25,630 nt of DNA from a virus. The position numbers and the translations under genes were made by a program. Below are positions 14,035 through 22,448 of this stretch, one piece after another. Under the pieces are notes generated by a model that ran no database searches, was not told the origin of the DNA, and saw nothing but the letters and a program-made list of their open reading frames with translations. Each line of letters starts with the position of its first letter. Position 1 is the stretch's first letter. The stretch lies in the IMG/VR virus record IMGVR_UViG_3300042891_000341, positions 1-25,630 of that record; one strand, 5' to 3'.

Positions 14035-14742
14035 TTATTTTCTTTTATTTTTGATTAATTCACGAGCTACTTTAATAGCAGTATCGTTGGTAGCAGTTGA
14101 AAACGCTTCCATTTTTACTTTACCTACAGCAGCCATAGTTTTTTCTTTAGCAGGAGACATCATAAATTCTTCGAATTTTTCCTTCATTTTACCCATTTCT
14201 TCTTTGATGCCAGTAATAGCAGAAGCTACAGCTTCGTCTACAGCCATTTTAACTTTCATCATCATTTCAGCTTCTACTTCAGCCTCAGTTTTAACTGGAC
14301 CAGTCAATGTAGAAACAGGAACGTTAGTTTCAGTTACTGAATTTTGAGGAGTAGTACCTTGAACTTCTGAAATTGATTCTTTAGCGGCAAATGCTTCTTC
14401 TACAGCTTTATTTGCTTTATCTTCAAATACACCTAAACCGTCCATTTCAGTCATTTCTTCTTCACTTTTACCTTCAGGTGATTCAATTTCTACTACTGAA
14501 GAACCTTCAGTTTTAATTACAGTTCCGTCAATAAGCTTATGATAGCCATCTGGAGCTAAGGACTCTTGTCCTTCTTCGGTAACAACTTTTACCTCGTCAC
14601 CTACCTTTAATGTATCACCAGGGAATACGATTTTAAACGCTTTGTTCTCGTCGTAAATTTCACCAAATTTTTCTGATACAGGGGTATGATCAACAAGATT
14701 AAAATGAGCTTTTACCAACTCTCTTAATTTTTCTTTGTTCAT
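14035..14742 (-). CDS. Putative scaffold protein, 235 aa
   Basis: Residues 1-30 form a helix (EKLRELVKAHFNLVD). Residues about 38-90 form a short beta-domain with VGDEVKVV and the 'DGYHKLIDGTVIKTEGSSVVEIE' pattern seen in capsid assembly proteins. Residues 95-215 are acidic and helical with a coiled-coil look (VEAEMMMKVKMAVDEAVA, then GIKEEMGKMKEKFEEFM). The C-terminus is basic (ARELIKNKRK), as expected of a scaffold that binds the capsid interior. It lies between the protease cluster and the capsid gene, the standard place. An alternative is an internal head protein that stays in the virion. Confidence 0.78.
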   Translation of the reverse strand: MNKEKLRELVKAHFNLVDHTPVSEKFGEIYDENKAFKIVFPGDTLKVGDEVKVVTEEGQESLAPDGYHKLIDGTVIKTEGSSVVEIESPEGKSEEEMTEMDGLGVFEDKANKAVEEAFAAKESISEVQGTTPQNSVTETNVPVSTLTGPVKTEAEVEAEMMMKVKMAVDEAVASAITGIKEEMGKMKEKFEEFMMSPAKEKTMAAVGKVKMEAFSTATNDTAIKVARELIKNKRK

Positions 14743-14790
14743 ATTAAATTAATTTATTATTTGTGTCGACTTATAAATATCATAAAGAAA

Positions 14791-14916
14791 TTACTTCTTT
14801 GCTTGACTGTAACATATAGCACTTGCTTGTCTCAAAGGGTACTCTTTACGTAACTGTCTAATACATTTAGCGATAAATTCGTCTTTAGGTTCTGATTTTC
14901 TTACTGGAATAGGCAT
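14791..14916 (-). CDS. Small phage protein with FIAKC...AICYSQ motif, 41 aa
   Basis: The ATG at 14916 lies one base after the stop of the protease gene (TAATATG), and 41 codons run to TAA at 14791-14793. The core DEFIAKCIRQLRKEYPLRQA then AICYSQAK matches a short motif ('F-I-S-R-C-M ... A-V-C-Y-S-Q'). I know this motif from phage structural and protease regions, either as tiny proteins or as an appendage of head proteins. Two cysteines (positions 18 and 35) could bind a metal or each other. Its function is not known to me. It is encoded between the XkdF-type protease and the scaffold, so a head-assembly role is likely by position. Confidence 0.75.
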   Translation of the reverse strand: MPIPVRKSEPKDEFIAKCIRQLRKEYPLRQASAICYSQAKK

Positions 14917-14917
14917 A

Positions 14918-16699
14918 TTATTTATAAGTTAAAATATTGTTTAAGAAATAACCTTCAACACTAAAGCCTTTAACTTTACCTGTTTTAACATATTCGTTCC
15001 AAACACGTCTGTTGTCAATTTTATACATTCCATACCATTGTCCTGTAACAGGTAAGAAACCATATAATACTGATTTGTCAGCTTCTGGATCTTTAACAAT
15101 CCAAGTTTCAACTAAATAAGCATCATCAACTCTATGAGCACCATCGTGTTCAATGTTAACTGAATCAACTAATTTATCTTGCATCATTTTATAGGCAATT
15201 TTCTCAATTGTTTCTTTAGAGAAAAATACTTGATATTCTTCACCTGTTTCTTCGTCAATACGAGCAATTAATTTGCCTGGTGTCATAAGTGGACCTACTA
15301 ACATTTGTTTGTCTTGCAATTCAGCAGCAAAATTACGTCTTTTACCTGTTGATGCTTCGTTTACAAAGTTAGGTAAAGCGTTAACGTTAATGTTAAATGC
15401 TTCAGGAGCATAAGCTACTATGGTTTGTAAATGTCCATCCATGTAACTTACGTCGTGAGTCATGCCTGTAATTTCATCAATTTCTAACATTAAATCTTTG
15501 AAATCACTAATTAATAATGATGCTACTTCAACGTCTTCAGGCATTGCTATACCTTCTTCAATTACGTCTTCTTCTAAATCAAAAATATTATCAGCAATTA
15601 AAGCAGCACTACGAATCATACCTTTAGTATCTTCGTCTACTTCCATTGATGTTAAATGTTCAAATGTCGCTATAGCACCTGGACACATGTAGAAATACTC
15701 AGTTGGATAACCAAATACGTCTATGTTCAATGAATCTTTAATTATTTCTTCAATTAGGTCTTCACTAAAATTTTCTTTTTTAGGATGTTTTGTAGGCAAT
15801 AAATCGTAATCTGTTGTGTATTTTTTATTTTGAGATCTGCCTTCTTTTAACAAATATAAGTAAGCATTTACTCTAGCCATAGCCCATTGTTTAGCACCAC
15901 CAGCAGCTGCTACTTCAGGTGAACGAGAAGTATTATAAGCACCTAAACCACGTTGATAAACTGATTTTAGAGCACCTATATTAGCACCATAACCTAATTT
16001 ATCTTTATATTTCTCGTTAAATTCATCTGCTTTATCTTGCAATGTTTTTTCTGTAGCTTTATCTACTTCAGCACCTCTAGATGTAGCGGCTGATCCTTTA
16101 GCTGTACCTTCTCCTTTAGGATTAGGATTTTTAGTGTCACTTTTAGGTGCTTTAGGTGATTCTTTAACACCACCTCTAGGTCCTATTTCAGCATAAATTT
16201 GAGGTTCGTTAGGAGCAATACGAGGTATGTTTGCGTCTAATAACGCATCACCAAATTTACTGAATTCAATACCTGCTTGTCTTAATTTCTTTTCAGCCCA
16301 AGGTAATGCTGCTTCTCCACCCCACAATAAATAACTGATGTAACCACAAGCATTATAATCTTTTCTACGAGTAGCTAATTCATAGTTTCCTTTTTGACGA
16401 ATGAGAAATGCTCTCATGCGTTTAATAGTATCTAATGATAATTTTTCTCCGTTTACTAATTGTTGTGCTCTTACTTTACCTACTTGGGTAGCACATTTCA
16501 TGTTGTTTTTTTCGTTTAATTCAATACCACGTCTAGCTGCATCAACTGCTGCTTGAGGATAATCGTTGTATGTCATTTCTGCCATGTTAACTTTATTGAA
16601 TGCAATAAAATCAGTTTCTATAGCCGGTGACTCAACTAATGCTACAGCATCTACACCTGAGAAAGCGGTATCATCTATTTTTAATTCTACGATTTTCAT
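14918..16699 (-). CDS. XkdF-type prohead protease with two inserted domains, 593 aa
   Basis: The protein cleaves head proteins during maturation. Residues 1-35 (ELKIDDTAFSGVDAVALVESPAIE) are the start of an XkdF/S78-like protease. The rest of the protease is at about 318-593, with VGPLMTPGKLIARID, VFFSKETIEKIA, VNIEHDG (H518, probable catalytic His), GQWYGMYKIDN, and GFSVEG (S580, probable catalytic Ser). Between them lie two extra domains. Residues 42-148 (YNDYPQAAVDAARRGIEL ... GYISYLLWGG) are a helical domain common in phage proteins. Residues about 172-305 open with GPRGGVKESPKAPKSDT and contain SVYQRGLGAYNTSRSPE plus QWAMARVNAYLYLLK, which fits DUF5824. The start shares one base with the tape measure's stop. 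Catalytic residues are inferred, not proven. Confidence 0.85.
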   Translation of the reverse strand: MKIVELKIDDTAFSGVDAVALVESPAIETDFIAFNKVNMAEMTYNDYPQAAVDAARRGIELNEKNNMKCATQVGKVRAQQLVNGEKLSLDTIKRMRAFLIRQKGNYELATRRKDYNACGYISYLLWGGEAALPWAEKKLRQAGIEFSKFGDALLDANIPRIAPNEPQIYAEIGPRGGVKESPKAPKSDTKNPNPKGEGTAKGSAATSRGAEVDKATEKTLQDKADEFNEKYKDKLGYGANIGALKSVYQRGLGAYNTSRSPEVAAAGGAKQWAMARVNAYLYLLKEGRSQNKKYTTDYDLLPTKHPKKENFSEDLIEEIIKDSLNIDVFGYPTEYFYMCPGAIATFEHLTSMEVDEDTKGMIRSAALIADNIFDLEEDVIEEGIAMPEDVEVASLLISDFKDLMLEIDEITGMTHDVSYMDGHLQTIVAYAPEAFNINVNALPNFVNEASTGKRRNFAAELQDKQMLVGPLMTPGKLIARIDEETGEEYQVFFSKETIEKIAYKMMQDKLVDSVNIEHDGAHRVDDAYLVETWIVKDPEADKSVLYGFLPVTGQWYGMYKIDNRRVWNEYVKTGKVKGFSVEGYFLNNILTYK

Positions 16700-18972
16700 T
16701 ATAATTTACGTTTTTGATTTATTTTTTCATTTGCTACTTGAGCATCTGTTACATCACCAGCTAATACATATGTTCTAAAAACAGGTGTAGTAACTCCTGT
16801 TCCACCAAATTGTCCTGTAGCATCTGCTTGAAATTCATTAGGATCACGTTTAGGCGCTAATCTAGGTGGTAATACATTTGTTCCTCCACCACCAAATCCA
16901 CCACCAGAGAATGGATTAAGTGTATTTCCTCCTCCACCTGTTCCACCTACAGAACCAAAACTACCTCCACCTCCTCCACCAGCACTACTTGGACTATCAA
17001 ACTTTTGAGCGGCTATTACTGCTATTCTTCCTAAACCAGCAGCAACAGCAACAGCAGCAGCAATTTGTGCTCTACCTATACTAGTAGGATCACCAGGTAT
17101 AATTTGTGATGTAAATGCTTTTTGTGCTGCTAAATAAGTATCTACTGTAGCACTAGCTATTGCAAATAATTTTTGTTGTTCAAAAGCTTGTTTTCGAGCT
17201 GCTTCATTATCATCATCATAGTTTTGACTCAATGTAGTTAAATCACCAAATAATGATTTTGCTGAACCTAAAACTAAATCTTGTAACTGTTGTTGATATT
17301 GAGCTTGTTTTTCGGTTGTTGATTTTTCAACAGTTAATAATTCTTTAGAACTATTAGTTATAATTTGTAATTTCCTATCTTGAAATGCTTGGAAATCAGC
17401 TGCTTGTTTATCTTGAGCATCTTTAGCTTCTTTACTAAATATACCATTATTTTTAATAGCATCATCAGTTTGTTGTTGAAGTATTTGTTGTCGTTTTAAC
17501 TGTTCCTCTTCTAATAGTTTTACAGTTATATTTACTCTATTACGAATTGTAGTAGCTTGATCTAAATTTTGTTGTTCTAAAGCAGCCTGAGTAGCATTTA
17601 TTGCCTCTGCTATAAAAACATTTATGTCATCAAATTGTTCTTTAGTAGCAACGTTTTGAGTTAAAGCAATTTGTGAAGCTGCATTTTCAATGTTATTTAA
17701 TGTACGAGAATATTGAGCTTCAACTGCTGATAATTGACTTTCTAATTGTTGTCTACGTTCAGCTATAAGTTTTTCAGAAGCAGCTTTATCAATCGCTGCT
17801 AAATCATTATTTAATTTTATTTTAGCACCTTTTTCTAATGCATCATACTTAGCAATAATGTTAGCTTTACTAACTCCTAATCGTTCTGCTTCGGCTAATT
17901 CAGCGTTTTTAGCTATTCTAAAATCTTCTAATGTATTATTGTATTCTATTTGAGCACGTTCTCTTTCAGTAGCAGCTTGATCAATTGCTAATTGCTGTAA
18001 TGCTTCACGTAAGTCATTTTCAATACCAAGAAGAAAATCTGATTTTTCTTTAGCTAATGCTTTAGCATCTGCTGCATCTTTTTCTCTTTGTTTTCTTTTT
18101 ACTTCATTTAACTCATTTCCAATTTCAATTTCAGCATCTGCTGAGGCAAGAGCTAATTTATTTTGTTCGTCAATAAATGCAGCTGTTTGAGTATTTGATT
18201 CATTTCTAAATTCATCAAAAGCTTTAGTTAATGCTTTTTGACTGTCTAATTTAATTTGAACTAATTCAAGATCACTAGCACCTCTTTCACGAGCTGTTTC
18301 TAAATCACTTCTTAATTGTTTTTTATTACTATCAATTATAGCAGCTAATTTTTTTCGTTCAGCATTATCTACTCTTTTAAGTGATAAATCAGCTTCTTTA
18401 GCTGCATCTTCTTGAGCTTTTTTATTGTCTTCAAATGCTTTACTTAATTCGTTAACTGCTACAATAGCTACACCTATTCCAATACCAGCTAAAGCAATGT
18501 TAAATGCACGAGCACTAGCTGCACCTGTAGTAAATGCTTCTGAAATAGTGGCGCCTAAGCCTTTTAATTTAGGACCTATTACGTCAACTGCATCGTTATA
18601 TCCTTCAATTGTTGATTGAATTCCTCCTCCAATAGCGATAATGCCTAATAAATTCTTTTCTACTTTTTCTAAATCTTCACTATTACCACCAAATAAAGTT
18701 AATGCACCTGCTGCTGATTGTATAGCACCAGTCATTCCTTGAAATGCATTTACTAATTTAGCTGCACGTTGATCAGGATCTAAGCCTTTAGTTGCTTCTT
18801 TAAAGTCTTTTATTTCACCTTTAGCTTGTCTTAATCTAACAACTAAATCATCATATTCTTTAGTTCCTGTAGGTGTTAAGTCAAGTTGAGTTTGTATTTC
18901 TCTTATTTCTTGTCTTAAACCAGCTAGACTTCGGGTATCGGTGTTTATTACTACGGTTTGTTCAATAGCCAT
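16699..18972 (-). CDS. Tape measure protein, 757 aa
   Basis: This sets tail length and is ejected into the host. It shows an N-terminal helical region (about 10-65), a hydrophobic stretch with possible membrane helices (about 75-185, including FNIALAGIGIGVAIVAV), and a very long charged coiled-coil core (about 185-600, with EREAR/AEAER-type heptads). A second hydrophobic helix follows (about 640-665), then a glycine-rich segment of roughly 35 residues. The C-terminus, FRTYVLAGDVTDAQVANEK, matches the 'Y-V-x-x-x-D-I-T-x-A-Q' ending of tape measures in phages of Bacteroidota. At about 0.15 nm per residue it would span roughly 110 nm, so a long tail. The gene comes before the head genes, not between tail genes only. 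Confidence 0.88.
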   Translation of the reverse strand: MAIEQTVVINTDTRSLAGLRQEIREIQTQLDLTPTGTKEYDDLVVRLRQAKGEIKDFKEATKGLDPDQRAAKLVNAFQGMTGAIQSAAGALTLFGGNSEDLEKVEKNLLGIIAIGGGIQSTIEGYNDAVDVIGPKLKGLGATISEAFTTGAASARAFNIALAGIGIGVAIVAVNELSKAFEDNKKAQEDAAKEADLSLKRVDNAERKKLAAIIDSNKKQLRSDLETARERGASDLELVQIKLDSQKALTKAFDEFRNESNTQTAAFIDEQNKLALASADAEIEIGNELNEVKRKQREKDAADAKALAKEKSDFLLGIENDLREALQQLAIDQAATERERAQIEYNNTLEDFRIAKNAELAEAERLGVSKANIIAKYDALEKGAKIKLNNDLAAIDKAASEKLIAERRQQLESQLSAVEAQYSRTLNNIENAASQIALTQNVATKEQFDDINVFIAEAINATQAALEQQNLDQATTIRNRVNITVKLLEEEQLKRQQILQQQTDDAIKNNGIFSKEAKDAQDKQAADFQAFQDRKLQIITNSSKELLTVEKSTTEKQAQYQQQLQDLVLGSAKSLFGDLTTLSQNYDDDNEAARKQAFEQQKLFAIASATVDTYLAAQKAFTSQIIPGDPTSIGRAQIAAAVAVAAGLGRIAVIAAQKFDSPSSAGGGGGGSFGSVGGTGGGGNTLNPFSGGGFGGGGTNVLPPRLAPKRDPNEFQADATGQFGGTGVTTPVFRTYVLAGDVTDAQVANEKINQKRKL

Positions 18973-18992
18973 TGTTTATAAATATTTTTTAA

Positions 18993-21900
18993 TTAATACA
19001 TTGAATTCATTGTTGCTATAATTGATGGAATTGCTGGATAAACTCCTGGAGCAGCATTACCAGCGTTTAAGAAAACATCTGTACTGTCAGCAGTCCAAGC
19101 AATTTCATAATAATCACCTGCTGAACCACTAACAAAGAAATTCCAAGCCGCTACTGCTTTATCACTTGAACCTCCACCCATTGTAACAATAGTATTTGAT
19201 TGTGATACATCAGTTCCATTTTTTCTCAACCAGAAATAACTATTGTGTTTTGTTCCTGTTGTTTTATCTAATTGAGCACTAAATTGTAAGTTATAAGCAC
19301 CACCTTGAGACAATGTAAATTGTGAAGATGACACTAATGTAATTCCTCTACTAAAATCTACTGTGTCAAATTCAAATACTGATGCAGTTAAAGCTGCATC
19401 TATTGTTTGATCTGTAGTGTCAAATACAGAAATAAATGACGCTGTTTGAGCAAATTGACTTCCAATATTAACATTAAACGTAGAACCATCACCTTTAGTA
19501 AAAGTTAAATTAGGATTACTATATGATGCTGTAACTATAAATGAACCTGTATTTAATCCTGAACCTGAAAATGGATAACAATCACCATTAATACACAAAC
19601 TTCCAGTAATATCAACCGAACCTGTCATAGTAGCACCGTCTTTAAAGTCAGCAGTACCTTGGTTAATTAAATTACCCGTGTAAACACTACCAGTAGGATC
19701 ACTAGGTACAATATCATTAATTGGATTTATTACAACATTATTTGATGAACCTGAAATTATTCTTGAACCTGAAGGTTGAATTAATACTACTTCATTTGAG
19801 TCAATTATACTAGCACTATTAGCAATTAAAAATACATCATTGTATCCACTAGATACTGTATTGTCATTACCAAAAATACTTACGTTTGAAATATTGTCTT
19901 GTAAAGTATTACCAGCACCAATACTTATTACGTTTTGTTGTGTTTCGTTGTATTTACTGTTACCTAAAACAATTATATTAGGATTAACAACTACTTGTTC
20001 TTGAGTATTCCAAGACACTTCAGTATCATATGCTTCATAACCATCTAAAGCAGCTGCTTGACTTAAAATAAATGGATCTGTTTCAGGTTCATCTGTTTCA
20101 TATACACTATAAAATACAGAACCGTTATCAGTAAATCCATTAATAATAACATCTTTAAATTCAGTAGGTCCTATTCCAGTTGATATTCTTCTTCTACCTG
20201 TATATGGTTGACTACGAGGTAATAATTTAACCAATTCAACTTGAGTTGATTGACGTTGAACTAAATTAGCACCTTGTATTTTATTTACTCTATAATAATG
20301 ACCGTCTATAAAAATCTTATCATTTAAATTAATAAGTTCTATGTCTGATGGATCTAATACAACATTACACATTAATACACGTGCATCTATGTCATATAAT
20401 GAGTTAATATAATATGCCCAATATCTGTTGTATAAACCATCTTGACATCTACCGTTAACAGCTGACTGTTGAAAAGGAACATATCCTAAATTGTTATAAT
20501 GTAAATCAAGACTACTGCTGAATATAGTAGGACTGTCAGTTGTAGGTAATAATGTTCTGTAAAAATTTAAAGCACGAACACCATTATTTTGAGGATCGGC
20601 AATGTAATAATATGTTGAACCTGAAGGTGCATTAAATGAACCTGTAGCTGTACCATACATTTCATTGTTTGGTATAGTTTTTATAGGTGTTTTATGTAGT
20701 AATCTAGGTTTAAATTTAAATGGTTCAACGTATTTACCTGGTTCCTGTTTTACTAACCAAGGTAATACTGTTGTTCCGTTTACATTTTTAGTTGGTATTC
20801 CTTTAACAGGAGTAGCAGCAAAAAAACCACCTATTTGTCTTTCTCCACTTGCTAAGTCACTGTCAGTTTGATAAGTTTGTTCACCATATACTTTACCTGA
20901 ATTATCAAATTGATATTGGTTTAATACATCATCATCTAAATCATCACTAAATCTAAATTTTTTAGGTAATGACTGAACAGGGTGAGTGATTTGAAATTTA
21001 ACACTTCTGTCTACTATATCTGTCCAATCAACTGTATTTCCTAAATTAATCCAGTCGTTGTATGGTTCTATTCTTAATATGTTGAGTCTATTAGGTACAG
21101 GTTCTATTACTAAGTTAAATTTTTCAACTAAACCTTTCATAAAATCAAGTATCTTAATGTCACCAAATACTTTACTTATGTCAACTGTTCCACCTATAGG
21201 ATTTTGAGGTGTAATTACTTTTACATAAACACCATTTTGTCCTGCTGTAACAACAGTTCTTAATTTTTCTAATCCATTGCTACTAGGTGTTTGTAGAGCA
21301 ATAGAAAAATATAAAACGTCACCTGCTATTAAACTAACACTAATATTACCTGTATTGATTACTCCTGATACAGCATTAGGAATAGGTGTAGTACTAGTAT
21401 GAATAGTATTAGTTGTGCTTGGTGAATTTTTAGTAATTTTTAATATAAATTTTCTTCCTTTATTGTTAACAACTAACGGACCAAAGTTAGAAGTTATTAC
21501 ATAAGGTATGTTGAAATTTAAAATATGATTACCAGTATAATCAGCTGTATAATTATCTGTTGCTACATTAAAATTATTACCATTGTTGTAAATAGTAGCT
21601 TGATAATTTAATTGTGTAAAAGTAGCTGTAGTAAAATAACTGTCAATACTTTGTGATACTGTAGCATAAGCATATGAACCTGAGTTTGAGTTGACAAATG
21701 ATAAACCATCTTGATCATCAGGAGTATTTAATAAATACAACTGTTTGAAGAAATCACTGTTAATAAAACTAGAAGTATACTTATAATTTATTGATTTAAA
21801 TATTTCGTCTACAATTGTTTTAGCTTGAACTGCTGGTTTAAATTGACTTACAGATAGTGGTGTAAATGGATTATCCATTTGAAACTGACTACCACCAAAT

Positions 21901-22448
21901 TCAAATCCAGGAGAACCTGCTGTGTTTGGATTAGCACCATAATTAATTAATGGATATAAAATTGAACCACTAAATAACTGATCATTCCACGATTGAGAAA
22001 TACTTGCGTATGTGTAACTATGAGAATATGGAGCCCAAGCTAAATCAGCTATTCCTTTATTTTCAGTTAATATACGAAAATCTACGGTTTCATTTGCTAC
22101 AACACAATTATAAATTATGTCATTGTATTCATCAGTAATAATACTATCAACTCTTAATTTACCTGTAAACACTCCAGCTCCATCAACTAATACTTGACAG
22201 GGCACTGATTTATTTAAGGCAACAGCTGGTGTTGTTCCTAAATCAAATAAATTGTTAAAAAATTGATTGTTTAAGTCATTGCCTGGTAATGTAAAGTTTT
22301 GTGATGAAATTCCAAATACACTTCCTATATCACCTAATTCTATAGCTGATATGTCAAGTAAAAAATCTGGAGTGTCAATTATTTCTAAATCAAACTTTTC
22401 ACCAAAGTCGTTTTGTGCTCGTAATATTACTGAATACTGATTACTCAT
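18993..22448 (-). CDS. Baseplate hub-like tail protein with C1q-like tip, 1151 aa
   Basis: The first 190 residues follow a pattern familiar from large tail proteins of phages of Bacteroidota: FDLEIIDTPDFLLDISAIEL, then a 'SSQNFTLPGNDLNNQFFNNLFD' segment and VLVDGAGVFTGKLRVDSI. The middle (to about 790) is beta-rich and carries 'ILDFMKGLVEKFNLVIEP' (about 435-455), typical of hub/baseplate proteins. After residue 830 the protein becomes fibre-like, with short GNTL/GNDNTV turns (about 830-890) and TGSLCINGDCYPFSG. One LTFTKGDGSTFNV repeat, like those of the 1223-aa fibre, follows near 985. The last 135 residues look like a C1q/TNF-like jelly-roll (GGAYNLQFSAQL, NSYFWLRKNGTDV, AGDYYEIAW). The start shares one base with the previous stop. 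Confidence 0.78.
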   Translation of the reverse strand: MSNQYSVILRAQNDFGEKFDLEIIDTPDFLLDISAIELGDIGSVFGISSQNFTLPGNDLNNQFFNNLFDLGTTPAVALNKSVPCQVLVDGAGVFTGKLRVDSIITDEYNDIIYNCVVANETVDFRILTENKGIADLAWAPYSHSYTYASISQSWNDQLFSGSILYPLINYGANPNTAGSPGFEFGGSQFQMDNPFTPLSVSQFKPAVQAKTIVDEIFKSINYKYTSSFINSDFFKQLYLLNTPDDQDGLSFVNSNSGSYAYATVSQSIDSYFTTATFTQLNYQATIYNNGNNFNVATDNYTADYTGNHILNFNIPYVITSNFGPLVVNNKGRKFILKITKNSPSTTNTIHTSTTPIPNAVSGVINTGNISVSLIAGDVLYFSIALQTPSSNGLEKLRTVVTAGQNGVYVKVITPQNPIGGTVDISKVFGDIKILDFMKGLVEKFNLVIEPVPNRLNILRIEPYNDWINLGNTVDWTDIVDRSVKFQITHPVQSLPKKFRFSDDLDDDVLNQYQFDNSGKVYGEQTYQTDSDLASGERQIGGFFAATPVKGIPTKNVNGTTVLPWLVKQEPGKYVEPFKFKPRLLHKTPIKTIPNNEMYGTATGSFNAPSGSTYYYIADPQNNGVRALNFYRTLLPTTDSPTIFSSSLDLHYNNLGYVPFQQSAVNGRCQDGLYNRYWAYYINSLYDIDARVLMCNVVLDPSDIELINLNDKIFIDGHYYRVNKIQGANLVQRQSTQVELVKLLPRSQPYTGRRRISTGIGPTEFKDVIINGFTDNGSVFYSVYETDEPETDPFILSQAAALDGYEAYDTEVSWNTQEQVVVNPNIIVLGNSKYNETQQNVISIGAGNTLQDNISNVSIFGNDNTVSSGYNDVFLIANSASIIDSNEVVLIQPSGSRIISGSSNNVVINPINDIVPSDPTGSVYTGNLINQGTADFKDGATMTGSVDITGSLCINGDCYPFSGSGLNTGSFIVTASYSNPNLTFTKGDGSTFNVNIGSQFAQTASFISVFDTTDQTIDAALTASVFEFDTVDFSRGITLVSSSQFTLSQGGAYNLQFSAQLDKTTGTKHNSYFWLRKNGTDVSQSNTIVTMGGGSSDKAVAAWNFFVSGSAGDYYEIAWTADSTDVFLNAGNAAPGVYPAIPSIIATMNSMY

